Below, in pieces: positions 22,784 through 35,800 of a DNA stretch of 64,000 nt. The position numbers were made by a program, and so were the translations under genes. The stretch lies in NCBI RefSeq assembly GCF_918797505.1, contig NC_092799.1, positions 14,470,295 to 14,534,294 of the forward strand, in the 5' to 3' direction. This DNA comes from Bemisia tabaci. Its lineage: Eukaryota > Arthropoda > Insecta > Hemiptera > Aleyrodidae. The notes under the pieces were generated by a model that was not told where the DNA came from, did no database searches, and saw nothing but the letters and a program-made list of their open reading frames with translations. How positions within the stretch are numbered: position 1 is the first letter of the stretch; each line of letters opens with the position of its first letter.

Positions 22784-23130
22784 AATGCAGGAATCTTTTC
22801 AGAGACTTTAACACAAGGCAAAAAAGTAGGCGAGCCGACAAACACGAGTTGCTTGACACCTGAAGATATTAGTATTTAAAAATTTGATCACACGAGGGAC
22901 GATTTACTACACGATGGGTTGCCTAGACGGCAAAATGCAGGCATCACCTCAGAGACTTTAACGCAGGGTGAAAAAGTAAGCGCGCCAACAAACACGAGTC
23001 GCTTGACGATTTGAGATATTCTCATTTAAAAATTTGATCACACGAAGGACGGTTTACTAAATTAGGGATTGCCAAGATAGCAAAACGCAGGAATCACTTC
23101 AGAGATTTTAACGCACGGCAGAAAAGTAGG
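22784..23130 (+). repeat. 150-bp tandem repeat, about 2.3 units
   Basis: AATGCAGGAATC, AATGCAGGCATC and AACGCAGGAATC start units at 22784, 22934 and 23084, a period of 150 bp. Each unit carries CAGAGACTTTAACRCARGG and AAATTTGATCACACGA blocks. It lies 0.65-1 kb upstream of the CDA2 start codon. Confidence 0.85.
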
Positions 23131-23228
23131 TTTCACCGACAAAATACTGCAAACTAAACTCACTAAGCACTCTCAGATGCACGAAAAAAATTATATTGCT
23201 GACTTAAGAATTTTGTAGTTAAAAAAAG

Positions 23229-23342
23229 TGTCCGACGTGTTTCAATGTAGATTTTACAATACAAAAATGCTTATTTAACCACACTCGTGGTTAAATAAGC
23301 TTTATGTTTATGGTAAGATGTACATTTAAAACATGTCGAACA
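23229..23342. repeat. Short foldback element with perfect 14-bp core
   Basis: The core GCTTATTTAACCAC, loop ACTC, and its exact complement occupy 23269-23300. The outer arms TGTCCGACGTGTTTCAATGT and ACATTTAAAACATGTCGAAC are imperfect inverted copies. It lies ~430 bp upstream of the CDA2 start codon. Confidence 0.75.
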
Positions 23343-23499
23343 TATTTTTTAAAAATTTAAATGTTAAATTAGCAATCCATTTTTTCCCGATTGAAGCAAT
23401 AAAATTTGTATGCGCACAATTTCCATTGTAATTTTCATCAGCATTTTAACTCTCCTTTCGGTTGTGGAATCGAAAAATCATCTGGATGATCGCAAATCC

Positions 23500-23776
23500 T
23501 CATGGCAACCGCGTAAAATCTGTCGCCGCATTGCCAAATCGTGCGAAAACGCCGCTTTTAACCGCCCGCAAAACGGGTCCACGGCGAGCGGCGAGCAACG
23601 CCGCGGATGGCAGCCTCTTGCATCTGGCTCTGGTGGGTTCTGCGCCGACTCAGTCTGGTCGTTGCGCCGGGGCTAGTGAAAGTCCGACGCATGCGCCGTG
23701 GCTCTGCGCAGCCTCGCGCCGCGGCCTCCTCGCCGACCGGCCAACTGGTTCACAGTTAGTCCCCGACTATCTTACG
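23500..23776 (+). promoter_or_regulatory. Candidate CDA2 promoter and 5' leader
   Basis: The stretch just upstream of the start codon is GC- and CpG-rich, unlike its AT-rich surroundings. It holds an initiator-like TCAGTC at 23650-23655, and an AGTCC (a DPE-like pentamer) lies about 30 bases downstream of that A, two bases off the usual spacing. No TATA box is obvious. The transcription start is inferred only. Confidence 0.25.
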
Positions 23777-23828
23777 ATGCGCGCCAAACTTGACTTGTTG
23801 TTGTGCCTTCTGTTTGTTTTGGGAGTCG
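23777..23828 (+). CDS. verm: CDA2 coding exon 1, signal peptide
   Basis: ATG then a basic and hydrophobic leader (MRAKLDLLLCLLFVLGV) ending in phase 1 at the donor GTCG/GTAAGT. The first base of codon 18 is here and the rest in exon 2, restoring GCT (Ala) of the ASA cleavage site. This ATG is chosen because it opens the signal peptide in frame with exon 2. Confidence 0.9.
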
Positions 23829-26800
23829 GTAAGTTCCATCACGTCACTTTCTCTGTTCTGCCGCGCATTTCGGGCCTCCCCCCGAGCCCCCTGCCATTTT
23901 AACGCGTCCATCGGGACTCGATCCCCCTAGCCCTTAGCTCCCCACCTCGAAGATATGCCACCACCCCAGCCTATTAATTTAAATTGAATTGCGAGCAAAT
24001 ATAAAACTTATGAGGGTGTTACGAAAAAATATAAGAATAAATACAACATTTTCTCCGGTAAAAAAAATCACTTTTGATCATGATATTAAAATTGTCTACG
24101 CTATGCGCCTTCAGCCTTTACCTTTAGCAAAATTTTCATGAACTGAGGGGAAATCCTCTTCAAACCACACGTTTTAATTTCATTGACTCTTGAACCATAC
24201 CGAAAAGATACAACCGCCTGTTACGCAACATATATGAGACGCGACGAAAGCTGTGATGAGCTTTTTGAAGCATATATTGAGTTTGATTTAACTATAAAAA
24301 GTATCCGCGATAGTGGGTGGAGGCATAGCGTTAGTACGATAATAATGTTTACAGACAAACGCGTTTGAAGTTTCAATTCTGTTAGTTGAAATCTGGTCTT
24401 TTTGTTCGGAAAACCACCATACATCTATTAATTTAGCAGCTATGGTCATGAGACCTTTTGTGTGGGTGCTTGACACAATGTCTAATTAAATTGGCTGTCC
24501 TTTAGAAAAAGATCAGTAATTCAGGATCTTGTTTCACTGACCGCTCCATTCCAGTAAACCTCGAGACTTGGTCACTAATTATGCCCTATGCAATAAGTTA
24601 TTCGTTTAAAACAAACTTTTAAGGAATAAGCACTTTTCAATGCTGTACCTTTAGAACTTCAGATTGCAAAGTTTTATTGTGTACTTTACTTTTAGTAAAA
24701 TCTCAGACAATCTCGAAATAAATTAATTAAATATGCGAGGCTATGTGTGATACGATACTTTTTTCGAATTAAGAGCTTTTTTGAGCTTTATCAATAGTTA
24801 AAATTGTCTTATACATCTTCAGATAATTAATATTGAATACCAGATTTATCCTTATATTATTATTATGAAATGCATTTAAGTAAAATTTACCACAATCTCG
24901 ATAAACTCAAATTGCGTGAGAGTATGGTAAATAATTATAAATACTTTCGAAATTCCGAATTCTTGCAAAAAAAGTGCTTTCACTTTAGCATGATTGTGAC
25001 CGAAAAGGAGCGTGCCAGAAATATTTCTCTCTTGGCGGTATTTAGATTGTCTCATTTTTCAAACCTTTCAGTGCTTGTGCATATCTGCGTAAACCTGTCC
25101 TTCCATACGAAAATTATCAAAAAACCTATTCTTTTCAAGGTTATTTCGTACAATAAATATTGCAGTGCAAAAACTTCATACTGTATGAAAAGTAGATTTT
25201 CAAGAATATTGTCAATACAACACTGAGACCTACCGGTACAATGCACTAAGAATACAATCGATGATCCACAAATTTTGCTATTTGATAATGAATCATCTAC
25301 AAAGAACCGCTTTCCGTTTTTTCGTTCGTGCATGAGAAATTACTATATTCTAAGTTTTCCAAAATGGAGAAACTAAAACTGCAGTGAATACACCACACTC
25401 ATTCGTTTACCTGAAATTGAATTTGAAAAGTTAAAACACGGATATCAGCACATACGATTATATCTGAAAGTGACGAGCCAATATAAATTTCAAACTCAGC
25501 TTTGCATATTTCTCTAAAAATGCACAATTTACGTCGCAGATAGGGAAAAATGTGGTATCAAACCCATCTGCATAAGCAGTGGCGTAGCAAGAAGGGTCTA
25601 AAGCCCCTCCTCCTCCCCTCAATGACTGGAAAATTTCCACCGCAGAACCTCATTTTCGTGATGTTCATGAATTTTTCACCTTTGCACCCTCCCCCTCTCC
25701 CACCCCTTCCCACCCATTGGACATTTTTGACAGAAGAGCCTACCTTTCTTCATTAATAATCTCTAGCTAAGCTACCGCACATGTTGACAAATACATTCTT
25801 CCATGTTTTAGTACTTGCCGTCCATTCGCAGAGTTGAGTACTGCTAATTTATTAACGATGGGCTTTTTTTCAACAGACATAACCTATACGTATAATGGAA
25901 TACCATTAAGGTATTCCAGCGGTTAGAGTTAAGTGCTGAGAGACTTGCAGTCAACCTTTCAATGCTTGCAAGACGGTTAATGCTGTTATGCAAAGTAGGT
26001 AGGGACGCGTCAAATGATACCCTCAAAGGTCAAGAAATTAAGATCATCAGCAAGTCGCGACGTTGCTGTTAATTTATTACTGGCGCTTTAATGGGGGTGA
26101 CACAAGATTTCAGAGAATGATCGCTGACACAGGGCGGTGACCGTTTGTTTCTTAATCTGCGTTTAGATGCTTTGCGATTAACAGAAAGTGGCAACACTGG
26201 TCTATTGACCAAACCGCATCGAATGTTAACGCAGACGACACCTAATGAAAAGCACGGTTTCATTGGACTGCATTTTGAAATTTGGAACTATAAATTCTGC
26301 GGTTTAAAAACAACGTATGTGCCATTAGTTTCCCCATGCACATAAGTGATTCTTCAGATGAGCCAGAATTTATAGCTCCAAATTGCAAAATGCAGTCTAA
26401 TTATGGGGTACGTTTTGAGAGTACACCTTTGGTGGCTACTATCACCTTGCTTTTGTAAGCGCACTACAGATCACATGGTACCAAAGGGGTAGAAATCATT
26501 GTACGCATGAATCAAGCAAATTACGTCATCCACAGTGACCTGTTAATAAATCGTTTGGTTAAAAGAACGACTCTGCTTTATGCGCGGTCAGTAATTTTTT
26601 GTTTTATTATCTGTTTGTCACACAAGGGTACAAAGTATCGATTTTTTTACAATTAAAACAGAAATAAAGCAGAAGATTACGGTCAATAAATAGAGAAAAG
26701 GACACAGTAAAGCTCGATAGAAGATAGGAAAATTAAATATTAAAATTTAAAGATTAAAAAAATTAGTAGTCTCTACATTGGCTGCACAAGAAATTCAGAC

Positions 26801-29800
26801 GGATGAGGTAAATGTTAATTTCGACGATCAACACTCATTTTTGCGAATTAATGATTGGTGAGCAACTTCTTCAAGCATTCCCTAGGTTCGCGGCTTCTAA
26901 ATTGCAAAGCTTGCTCATCACAAATTTCGTCAATTATCACCAAAGGAAAAGAATGTTGATCCCAGTAGTTAGGGAGCCTGTGATGCGATTTCACCGGAAC
27001 ATTTTGTCCCTGCATGCAACAGATCCATTCTGAGGAGTCTCGTGGTTGAAATAATACCCCAATCAACATCAACATCTTTAGAACTATGCCCTCTCGAGTC
27101 TGCAATGCGCAAAGAAGCACGTGGTGATAGTGGCCAACCCTGGTGTGCCATCACAAAGTAGCTCATCATTAATCCGTCTTATAAGGCGTCATCTGCGTTC
27201 ATTTTCAATGCAGTTTGGTCAGCAGACCACAGTGTTTACACTTTCTGTTAATCATCAAGAATCAGTGCTGAGACCTCACGTGGGAAGAAAGTAAATTTTA
27301 ACTGGGAATTTCTAAAGAATGTTCCCGGGAACGGAAGCGTTCCCAATTTCCTCTCCGTTCCGAAACTTAGCTTCTATGAATTTCAACCGGAAATCATAAG
27401 TTTTACCACTCGCTATGGCAGCTTTAAGCTGACGAGACAAGTAACCCCACGTCTAGCCGATGAACATCAGCCGTCAGTTTTAATGGTGCAATTGAACCGG
27501 GCAAGGGGCGAGGGGGTCCCAGGCGCTGAAAAAAGCCATATCGGTAAGTGATGAAATTCCGGTTTGTAAATTCCTAGTTGTCGACTGATTTACCAGTTCA
27601 GAGTTTGTCTCAAACCGTGATGCAGTTTCGTAAGCTGGTGTCTCGGTTGCCACGCGTATCTTTCCCCTCACGAGCGAGTGTGAACATTCATATTTGAGCG
27701 CACGAAACGGCAACAGGTGGTAACATGGCGATGAGGTAACCAAGATGCGCTAAATCAAAGTGCCCGCTCGGTTACAATAGAATGTGTCATAAACCGAGCT
27801 AGTCTGGCTCTGGGTGCGACGTGCTCGAGTCTTCGGAGTTGATATACGGAAAAAAGCCGTAAGTGTATTCTCGGATGAGCCTCAAGACGCATAAGAACGT
27901 ATGCTAACCGTGGCTCATACAGAGAGGTACTCGCGACTTTCTTCCGTAACACGGCAGATGTGTTCTTTTGCCGATGCAGCTTGTCAGTCAGGTCTGGTTG
28001 AGGTTGCCAGGCCGCACGGCTCGACCCGCTTATGCCACCATAATTCAAGGGAGCAGTTGGGCAAGTTGGCAACCATGGAATCGAGATTGTCACATCACAG
28101 CATCAGCACGACGTGTGGGCATTTTTGCCCGTGCAATTTTGCAACGAAGCCGGTCCTCCCTCCAGCGCGGCGGGACACGATTTTCGCGAGATCGGTTTTT
28201 CATCGCGAAGGTCAAAGCGCTGCTCACACCCTCGATAAGTTTCGTGGGCCCTCGGATTTATTGTTGGTGTGGCTCAAAGAGTTTCGTGAACTAGAGTCTG
28301 CGCCTCGTCTCGCGAGGGTTTTGACACGGCAATCAGTCCTTGTCAGAATGTTTTCCAATTTTTTGCTCACACTTTGAGAGAAGTCACGATTTTTTTCACT
28401 TCTTTAATGGTTCTATTTTTGACACGAAATGCTTCGGTCATTGCCTTCATCCATTTGGAGCTAAGCGGTTTTTTTCGCGTTTACTAAAGGGTGGCCGTAG
28501 ACAGCAATGGGAGTAAGAGACCGGAGCGGCAGCAAACAGTACGCAGCTGTGATGTTTTTGCCTACTTGGCTATTTGAAGGCATTTTCGCAAATCAACCAA
28601 TTTCCACATTTTTCCAAGTAAGCAAATGATTTCGCGTAGGTTTAATCTACACACGATCGATTTTCTTGCGGCCAAAATACGTAAATCTATGCAAATGTGT
28701 CTCGTTGCACATTTATATTCCCGGCAGAATTCTTTCAGGTGTTTGAGCTCAGCTTCAGGTCATTTTTACATCAATACTAGTTCGAGTAGATACCTCGTTC
28801 CAATCACTTTTAAAAGGCTTGAATATTAAAAGAAACTCGTAAAAGTAGGTACACAAAGCAACGAAACGATCTTGTCGCGTCTCTCTTGTCTGCGAAGAGA
28901 AATAAGGCTAAAATAAAACCCAAAAATGCCTGGCTAAACACACACAACGTAGTTTTGAGAAAAACAGGTTTTTGATAGACTTATTAATCGTGTTCAGGGT
29001 ACAAAATTGTTTGATTAGAATGCAATACATACTTTATCGGCACGAAAAGTAATTAAATCGCCCAATACCTTTCTACACTGAAAAAAAAATTTCGGTCTTA
29101 TGTACCAAAGTTCGGTCGTATGTACCAAAGTTCGGTGTTCCATATCATCCCAACTAATTCGGTTCGTCAAACTGGACTTCTGGTTCGTGTAACCGAACTT
29201 GTGCGGTAAAATAAACTGATGAACTCAGTTCGGTGAAATATGCCGAATGTTTGGTTACACAAACCGAATGTTTGGGATAATATGGAACACCGAATGTTCG
29301 GTTCACATGACCAAATGTTTTTTTATAGTGTACAAGACATTACTGACAGAGAGATTCATTGAAATCTTGAAATCCAATTTTTCCACTCAACCCAAAAAAC
29401 ATTGCTCCACTGAGAATTTTGCTTTCTCTGACTGCTAAGGCCCTTTTTCCCCCAGACTGTGACGGATGCAGTCCAGTGGCGAGGCATGAATGATCGATTA
29501 TCGATATCTCTCCGTTTGAAGCTGTGGTAAGGAATCGAGTATTAAGGTGTTCGTTTCGAATACTCTATTTATCGAACCTTTCCCATAGTTTTTAATGGCA
29601 GATCAATCGATGTATCGCAAAGCGCGTCACGCTACTGATGCAGTCGTTCTTGGCGTAACATGCAAATCGGCGCTTCTCTGAAAAAAGGACGTATCTTTAC
29701 TTCCGCATGAGCCCTGTAGTCCGTATAACTCCATGCTTTCAAGGGCTCACGCGGTAATGAAGTTAGGACCTTACGTCAGAGAAGTGACGAAATCAGGAGC

Positions 29801-32800
29801 GTGAAAGCAAAGTTCCGCGATGTTTTTATCTGGCTTTGACATCTTCGGCGAGGCGCTCATGCCTCGCGGCGGCGGGCCGGACTCTCCGTGCGCGAAAAGC
29901 GGAGAAAAAAGTTGCGGGGAAAAATTACTCGCCGCTTGGGAGAGGACGCGACGCGAATTAAAGTTTTCGCGAAATCACCCGAGCGGACACGAACGTCGCT
30001 CAGTGGCTCGAGTCAATTAGAGAGGGCGGACATGACATTTTAGACTGAAACTGCAAATTTTGATGTTTAATTCGTCACTTTTTTAAATTGAATCAGAGAG
30101 AACGAAAAAACACCAACTCGAAAAAATGAAAATAATCAAGACACACACAAAACTGCATATTACTCGTAAGTGAAGAAGTTAGTCTAAGAAAAAGATTTTT
30201 GGTGCCAAAAGCAAGAGTTCTTAAGGAAACTTGAAATGTCCAAGTTGGCACAGATACGGTAACTTCAATGACCTCTATGAAAATTGTCTGTCCTTAGTAA
30301 AAAGTGAGCATTTTCGACGCACCGAGTTGGTGTGTTTTCGTTCTCACTGATTCAATTGTATGTAAGCGACCTGTATGAATGTAAGGAAGAGAATAGCACG
30401 GTAAAGAAATAGTCAGAAATAGATATGAATGCTTTTATTGTTAAAAATATAAAAATTAGCCTTTGTTAATTTTTATTTTTAAGTATACGGTTAAAATATG
30501 TGTAATTGATAGCCCCGTAAGGGACTTGTCTACGTTTTCTAATAAAAAAATAAATAACTAAATAAATTTTAAGGGGTGCTCTAGCAGAAAATTTCATGAG
30601 AAATCCAATGGAACCACTGTTAGAACCTGAAAGTTCTGTTTTAACAGAGTGATAAGCGTTTAAAGTTTCCAAATTTTGTCCGAGCTCTCCTATCGAGTCG
30701 CTCCACTGTGCGTCGGCGAGAAAAGTTTGCGACATGCTCCCGACAATTTATCATTGTAAGCCTCGACTCGCTCGGCTGGTCCCGTGGAATCATCGTTGAG
30801 AGATTACGGATAGTGGGGCGGTAATTAAAATTGTCATCGACTTTCATCTCCACGAAGATGAGCCCGAGAAAGTTCTCAAAGGCGTAACAACATGCAACTC
30901 ATGAACCCTTAAAAGCGTGAGGAAAAGTTTACGACAAGGCTTGTTTTGAAACGGATCATAAGACACGCCCTGGTAAAAATTGGCGATAAGAGCTACGTTT
31001 CAAAATACCATAGGAAATCTTATAGCCGGCTAAAGAAGCTACAGAAAATCATATAGCTAGCTGTAGAATACGGAGAAAATCATACGGCCGGGCTTTACGA
31101 AGCGATAAAAAATTATGCAGCCGGGCTATGGTTCCTATCGCCGGGCTTTACACTTTATCGCCTAGCTGTTGCTTTTTCGTCATCGATTATAAAAGGCTAT
31201 AAGAAATTGTGTAGAAATTCGTGTGCTTTGCAAATCATTAAGTTTGATACGGAACCACCTTAGTATTTACAAAACACACATTATATTTTCCTTTAATACA
31301 TATTTTTTTCATCAATTAAAATGAGAATAATCCATGATGTGCAAACATTTCAAAATCATGAGTTGAATAACGCTGACTCCGCCAGATTAAATATTAGAGC
31401 CCAACACAAAGCGGAGCGGCTGGCGCCTACAAACCTAACAGGGATACTTCACGCATTGCGCAACGCGTGAAGTATCCCTGTTAGGTTTGTAGGCGCCAAT
31501 GCGTGTTTCGCGCTGGCTGCCCGCCTGACACGGCGCTTGCAGCAACTATTTCACACCAGAGGTATTGCACAGTATCATACGAAACTGAAGGCGCTCTAAT
31601 ATATTAGTAATAGCAGGCATCCATCAAAAGTACGGAGTTTTCCTCGCAAAATAAAACAAGATACAACGGCCCAAAAAGAGAGCAGTATTCCAAAAACTCA
31701 CTAAGTCCTAGCATCCGTAATTAGTAACGTTTAGTATACACATTATCGCCTGGCTGTTGCTTAATCGCCATCGGCTATAAAAGGCTATAAAAAATTGTGC
31801 AACCGGCTATAGAAGCTACTGGAAATCTTACAGCCGGCTGTAGGTCTATGGTATTTTGGAACACAGATTCTACTGCCAATTTTTACCAGGGCGGTATATA
31901 CGAAATTAACCTTCACAATGGAAAATGTCCGCGCAAATTTCGTATTACCTCATCTAAGACTACATAAAGAGATGATTTCAAATATTTCACGAACATTTTC
32001 AATAATTCATATTCTTCATTTCACCCGTGCAACCCTGCCCGTGCCCGTTGGGGAAGGCATGGATGATCGATTATCGATATTTTCCCATTTGCCGCTATGG
32101 TAAAGATTCGATTATTATGCGGACACCCTGTTTTTTTATCCTTTTCCGTAGGTTAAAATGGCAGATATATCGATTTATCGCAAAGCACGCGACGCCTGTT
32201 ACTCCCTATCGCCGGGAGCGGACATAGCGTTTCCGTAAAATAATCGAATTCCACGGTAAACAACGCACTCAAAATATCGGTGAATGAACACATGCGTTAC
32301 GTAACCCCTTCGTATTTTTAAAGTGTCCACGCGGTCATTAAAGATTGTATCACACGAGTGACAGTAAAACACGAGAGCTCTGGACAGATGTGCGCGTGGT
32401 GCGTGGTTTTGTTGATTCGAACTGTTCAAGGCGAATGACAAAGGAAATCCTTGATCGGATTTTGATAAGCCCAGACAGGACCCGTCGACAGCATCCGTCG
32501 TAAATCGTCGCCCTCTTACTTTCTCTCAGACCGTTCCTTCTATCAAATTACAACTGAGACACTGATCGTGGAATTGCTCTCTAAAAAAGAGGGTCTAAAA
32601 TCGTATAGTAAAAAATTCAATCTTTACACGAACTTTCACTGAAAAAAAAAATCTCGGTGTATTTAATAAGAAAAGGGTAAAATTACCAAGAATTCAGGAT
32701 TCTATTTGATCCCAGTTTTTTCTTGGTAAAATTACCATTTATGGAATTGGTAATTTTACCGGGAAATCTCGGTAAAATCATTGAACTTTCCCGGTAATTT

Positions 32801-35800
32801 TACTGGACCTTGGTAAAAACGCCAATATTTTTTATCAACTGTGGTAAAATTACCGAGATAAAATGGCTAAGTTACCGGGGATTGATTACCAATAAAAGTG
32901 GTATTCTTACCTGAAAAAACAGTAAAAATACCGGTTTTTAGGTAAGCTTACCAGTCTGTCTTGGTAAAATTACCAATAATTGGTAAAAAAAAGTGAGATG
33001 GTAAAGGTACCAACGGACTTTGGTAAAAACGCCGAGAATTTTATTTCAGTGCAAAATCCCCTCAATCAAAACTATTTTCCATCAAAAACTCGAGAGCCTT
33101 GAGACTCGCGAAGGTGGTCGAAACGATTTCATACTAAGTGATATTATAAATTTAGAATATTCTGTAATATATTATAAATAAAGCATGAGGTGGCAACCGG
33201 GCTGTTCTTAAGGATTGTGTCACTCGACTTATTTACATATCGCTGCGCAGCGTAAAATACTTGGCTCCGTGTGGTCTTGGAATTCGGATTCTGCGTTGAT
33301 TGGTACTCAGAATGTTGCCATATCGACAAAATTTGCCCGAAAATTAAAGCCGCTGTTTTGTTTACACCAAATAAGTGCAAGAAAACAAATAAGCAAACTA
33401 TAAATAAAGTGGCTAATGTCAAGGAAAGTCGGAGACAGAGTGTTTTAAACGCCTAACGTCGATAGCTTTTCCACGTTTTAAGTTTCCAATCAAATCGATG
33501 CTGGAGTAATCGATAATAAAAAAGCGAGAGACACAATAGCCCGAATGCAGACAACAATAAAAATACACTAAAATACAAAAAACAAATGGGTATACAAGGC
33601 TAGAGGATACATAAACAACCAGGACGTTTCGGGCAATTCATGCCCATTCTCAACTGGAACAGAAGCTAAAAAATATAAAAATTTAAACAAGAAAATGAGC
33701 ATGCAACTGACCGAGGTAGGAATCAGTGCAAACTGATCAGTAATCGATGATAAATACTCATCATGTCACCCACACACCACTGTGGCAAACACCGAGCACC
33801 GTGTTGTCGTGCATTAACAAGTGGACCTATTTCTACCAAACGGAAATATGTGCATCAAGACATGAGCCCTGAGACTCATAAGAATATATGCTTAACAAAG
33901 CTCACGTCATAATGTACATAGTTTCGTTTGGCAGAAATACGTCCAAATCAACAAATTATTACTCACCTTCGACATTGATTTTTCTCTCTTCTTGAGGAGC
34001 TGGAATCAGAGACAGTATATTTTAGAAATCCCACACTATCAATCAAAGCGGTAAAATTGGTTTGGACAAAAGTTATAGTCGAAGACCAACGCTACTTTCC
34101 ACCTATTGATGATTGATGAGCAACTTAGTGAGCCAAAAATTCGTCAGTTGATGAATGAATGATGAATGTCGAGAGGGCCCATATAGCTAGGAGAGTTTTT
34201 GCGAAGTAAGTATTAGGATTGCTAAAACCAGTCGCTCAACTCTTCCCGAGACATATCAGAGGGTAACTTTCGGAATTCACTTTTACGATGTTCAGAAAAT
34301 AGCACCACCGGGTCTCTAAAATATGTGGTCTCCGACTGGAGTTCTTTCCATTTCCTTCCTTCGTCGGGCACCCATGATGTCAGACACCTGAGACCCCTTA
34401 TTCCTAAACGCTGGACGTAGTTCATGAAAGTCTCTGGGGTGGTTAAGATCAAAAGTAAAAAATTCCAGTTTGCTTCTACTAGAAACCGACGTAAGGGTGA
34501 TAAAATTATCGTACGCCGGCAAAAAATGAACATATCAGAGCGAGTCGCATCGAATTTTGGGGAATCATCCAAAAAATCTGAAAACTTTAAGTTGAGAAGC
34601 GGGAAAAGTTGTACTTCCATCATCCCAGATAGACGCTTGCCATATATTTTAGGGGTTATAACGTTCCGAAATTTAATAGCATCAATACTACACAAAAATA
34701 GCCCAAATAATTTGACTAAAAACAAGATAAAATGGGTAACTAAGGCTTAAAAACAACAAACACAACGCCTGGGACGTCTCGGGGCGGTTTCGGCTGAAAA
34801 CATCCTAAAAAACACAAAAAAACCTTTGTTGGGTTTCTGCCATAGAGCCTCTATGATAACCTCTCCTCATTGTGTTATGACGAATGAGGGTCTAGATTTT
34901 TATAATTTTAAAATATATATTTCAATTCCCTGATTAAAAAGGGGGTTGAAACCACCTCGAAACGATCCAAGCTTTGTAATTGTTGTATTTGCCTCGGTTA
35001 CCTGTTTTCTTGTGTTTCTTAGTTTAATGAAATCTTTCTGAGGCGTCCAATTGTTTTGCCAAGAGGTCAAAAACAGCGAAACTCGACAGTATTGCAACGT
35101 GGGTCTCGCCTTAAGGCCAGACTTGGAGTGTGGTTGAGTGTTGTCTCTCCATCTTTCCAGCCCGGTGTTGCGGTGCAAGCGTAGTGAGTGTAACGTCCGC
35201 TTCGCTTACAAAACAAACCACCGGCAGGAAAGTAGGGGATTCGAACCACAGAACTTTCGTCCAAGTGTAGCCATGCGCTTCATTATCGCTGCAACGATAA
35301 AACGATGCTGATTAAAATCCAACAACTTGCGCTTTGATTTTAAAGGGCTTTAAGAGCCTTGCGTGAATTGTGTAACAAAAATCACGCAAATTGCATGCAA
35401 TTTATTACCTTTCATTACTTGTGAAGACTTTTCTCACACTTGTCTACCTATCTTGGCGTCACGACAATTTTACTTATGCCAAAGAATTTGACGTTCAAAT
35501 ATGCGCATTGAAGGATTTTATTTATTTATTTATTTTTTGTTAAGCTTAAAAGGGACCCAGCTTCAGTTTGGTAGTCATTAAATGGATACTGTTCATTTTT
35601 TTTTTTACAAAATACCCATTACAATCAGTTACTTTGTAAAATAAGAGAGAGGGAGAAAAAATAAGGATTTAAACTAATAGATCGATGAACGATGATTCTT
35701 GAATAATTGATATTACCCAGCTACGTAGCAAATTTTATGGCTTTATACTATTTTATGATCGACCGGTTAAATTTGAATTTTTTCCAAGTTCGAATCGCAG

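Noticed and set aside
27901..28377. 158-codon plus-strand gene in CDA2 intron 1
   Set aside because: GC-rich low-complexity reading with overlapping frames on both strands. No recognisable motif.
34222..34725. 167-codon minus-strand protein gene
   Set aside because: No domain, no splice support and AT-rich codon use. Retained only as a note in the possible Penelope-like remnant.
34767..34806. Second hammerhead ribozyme
   Set aside because: The flanking sequence matches the first motif, but the stem II partner of GCCCC and the CUGAUGA-type core are missing and GAAA reads GAGA.
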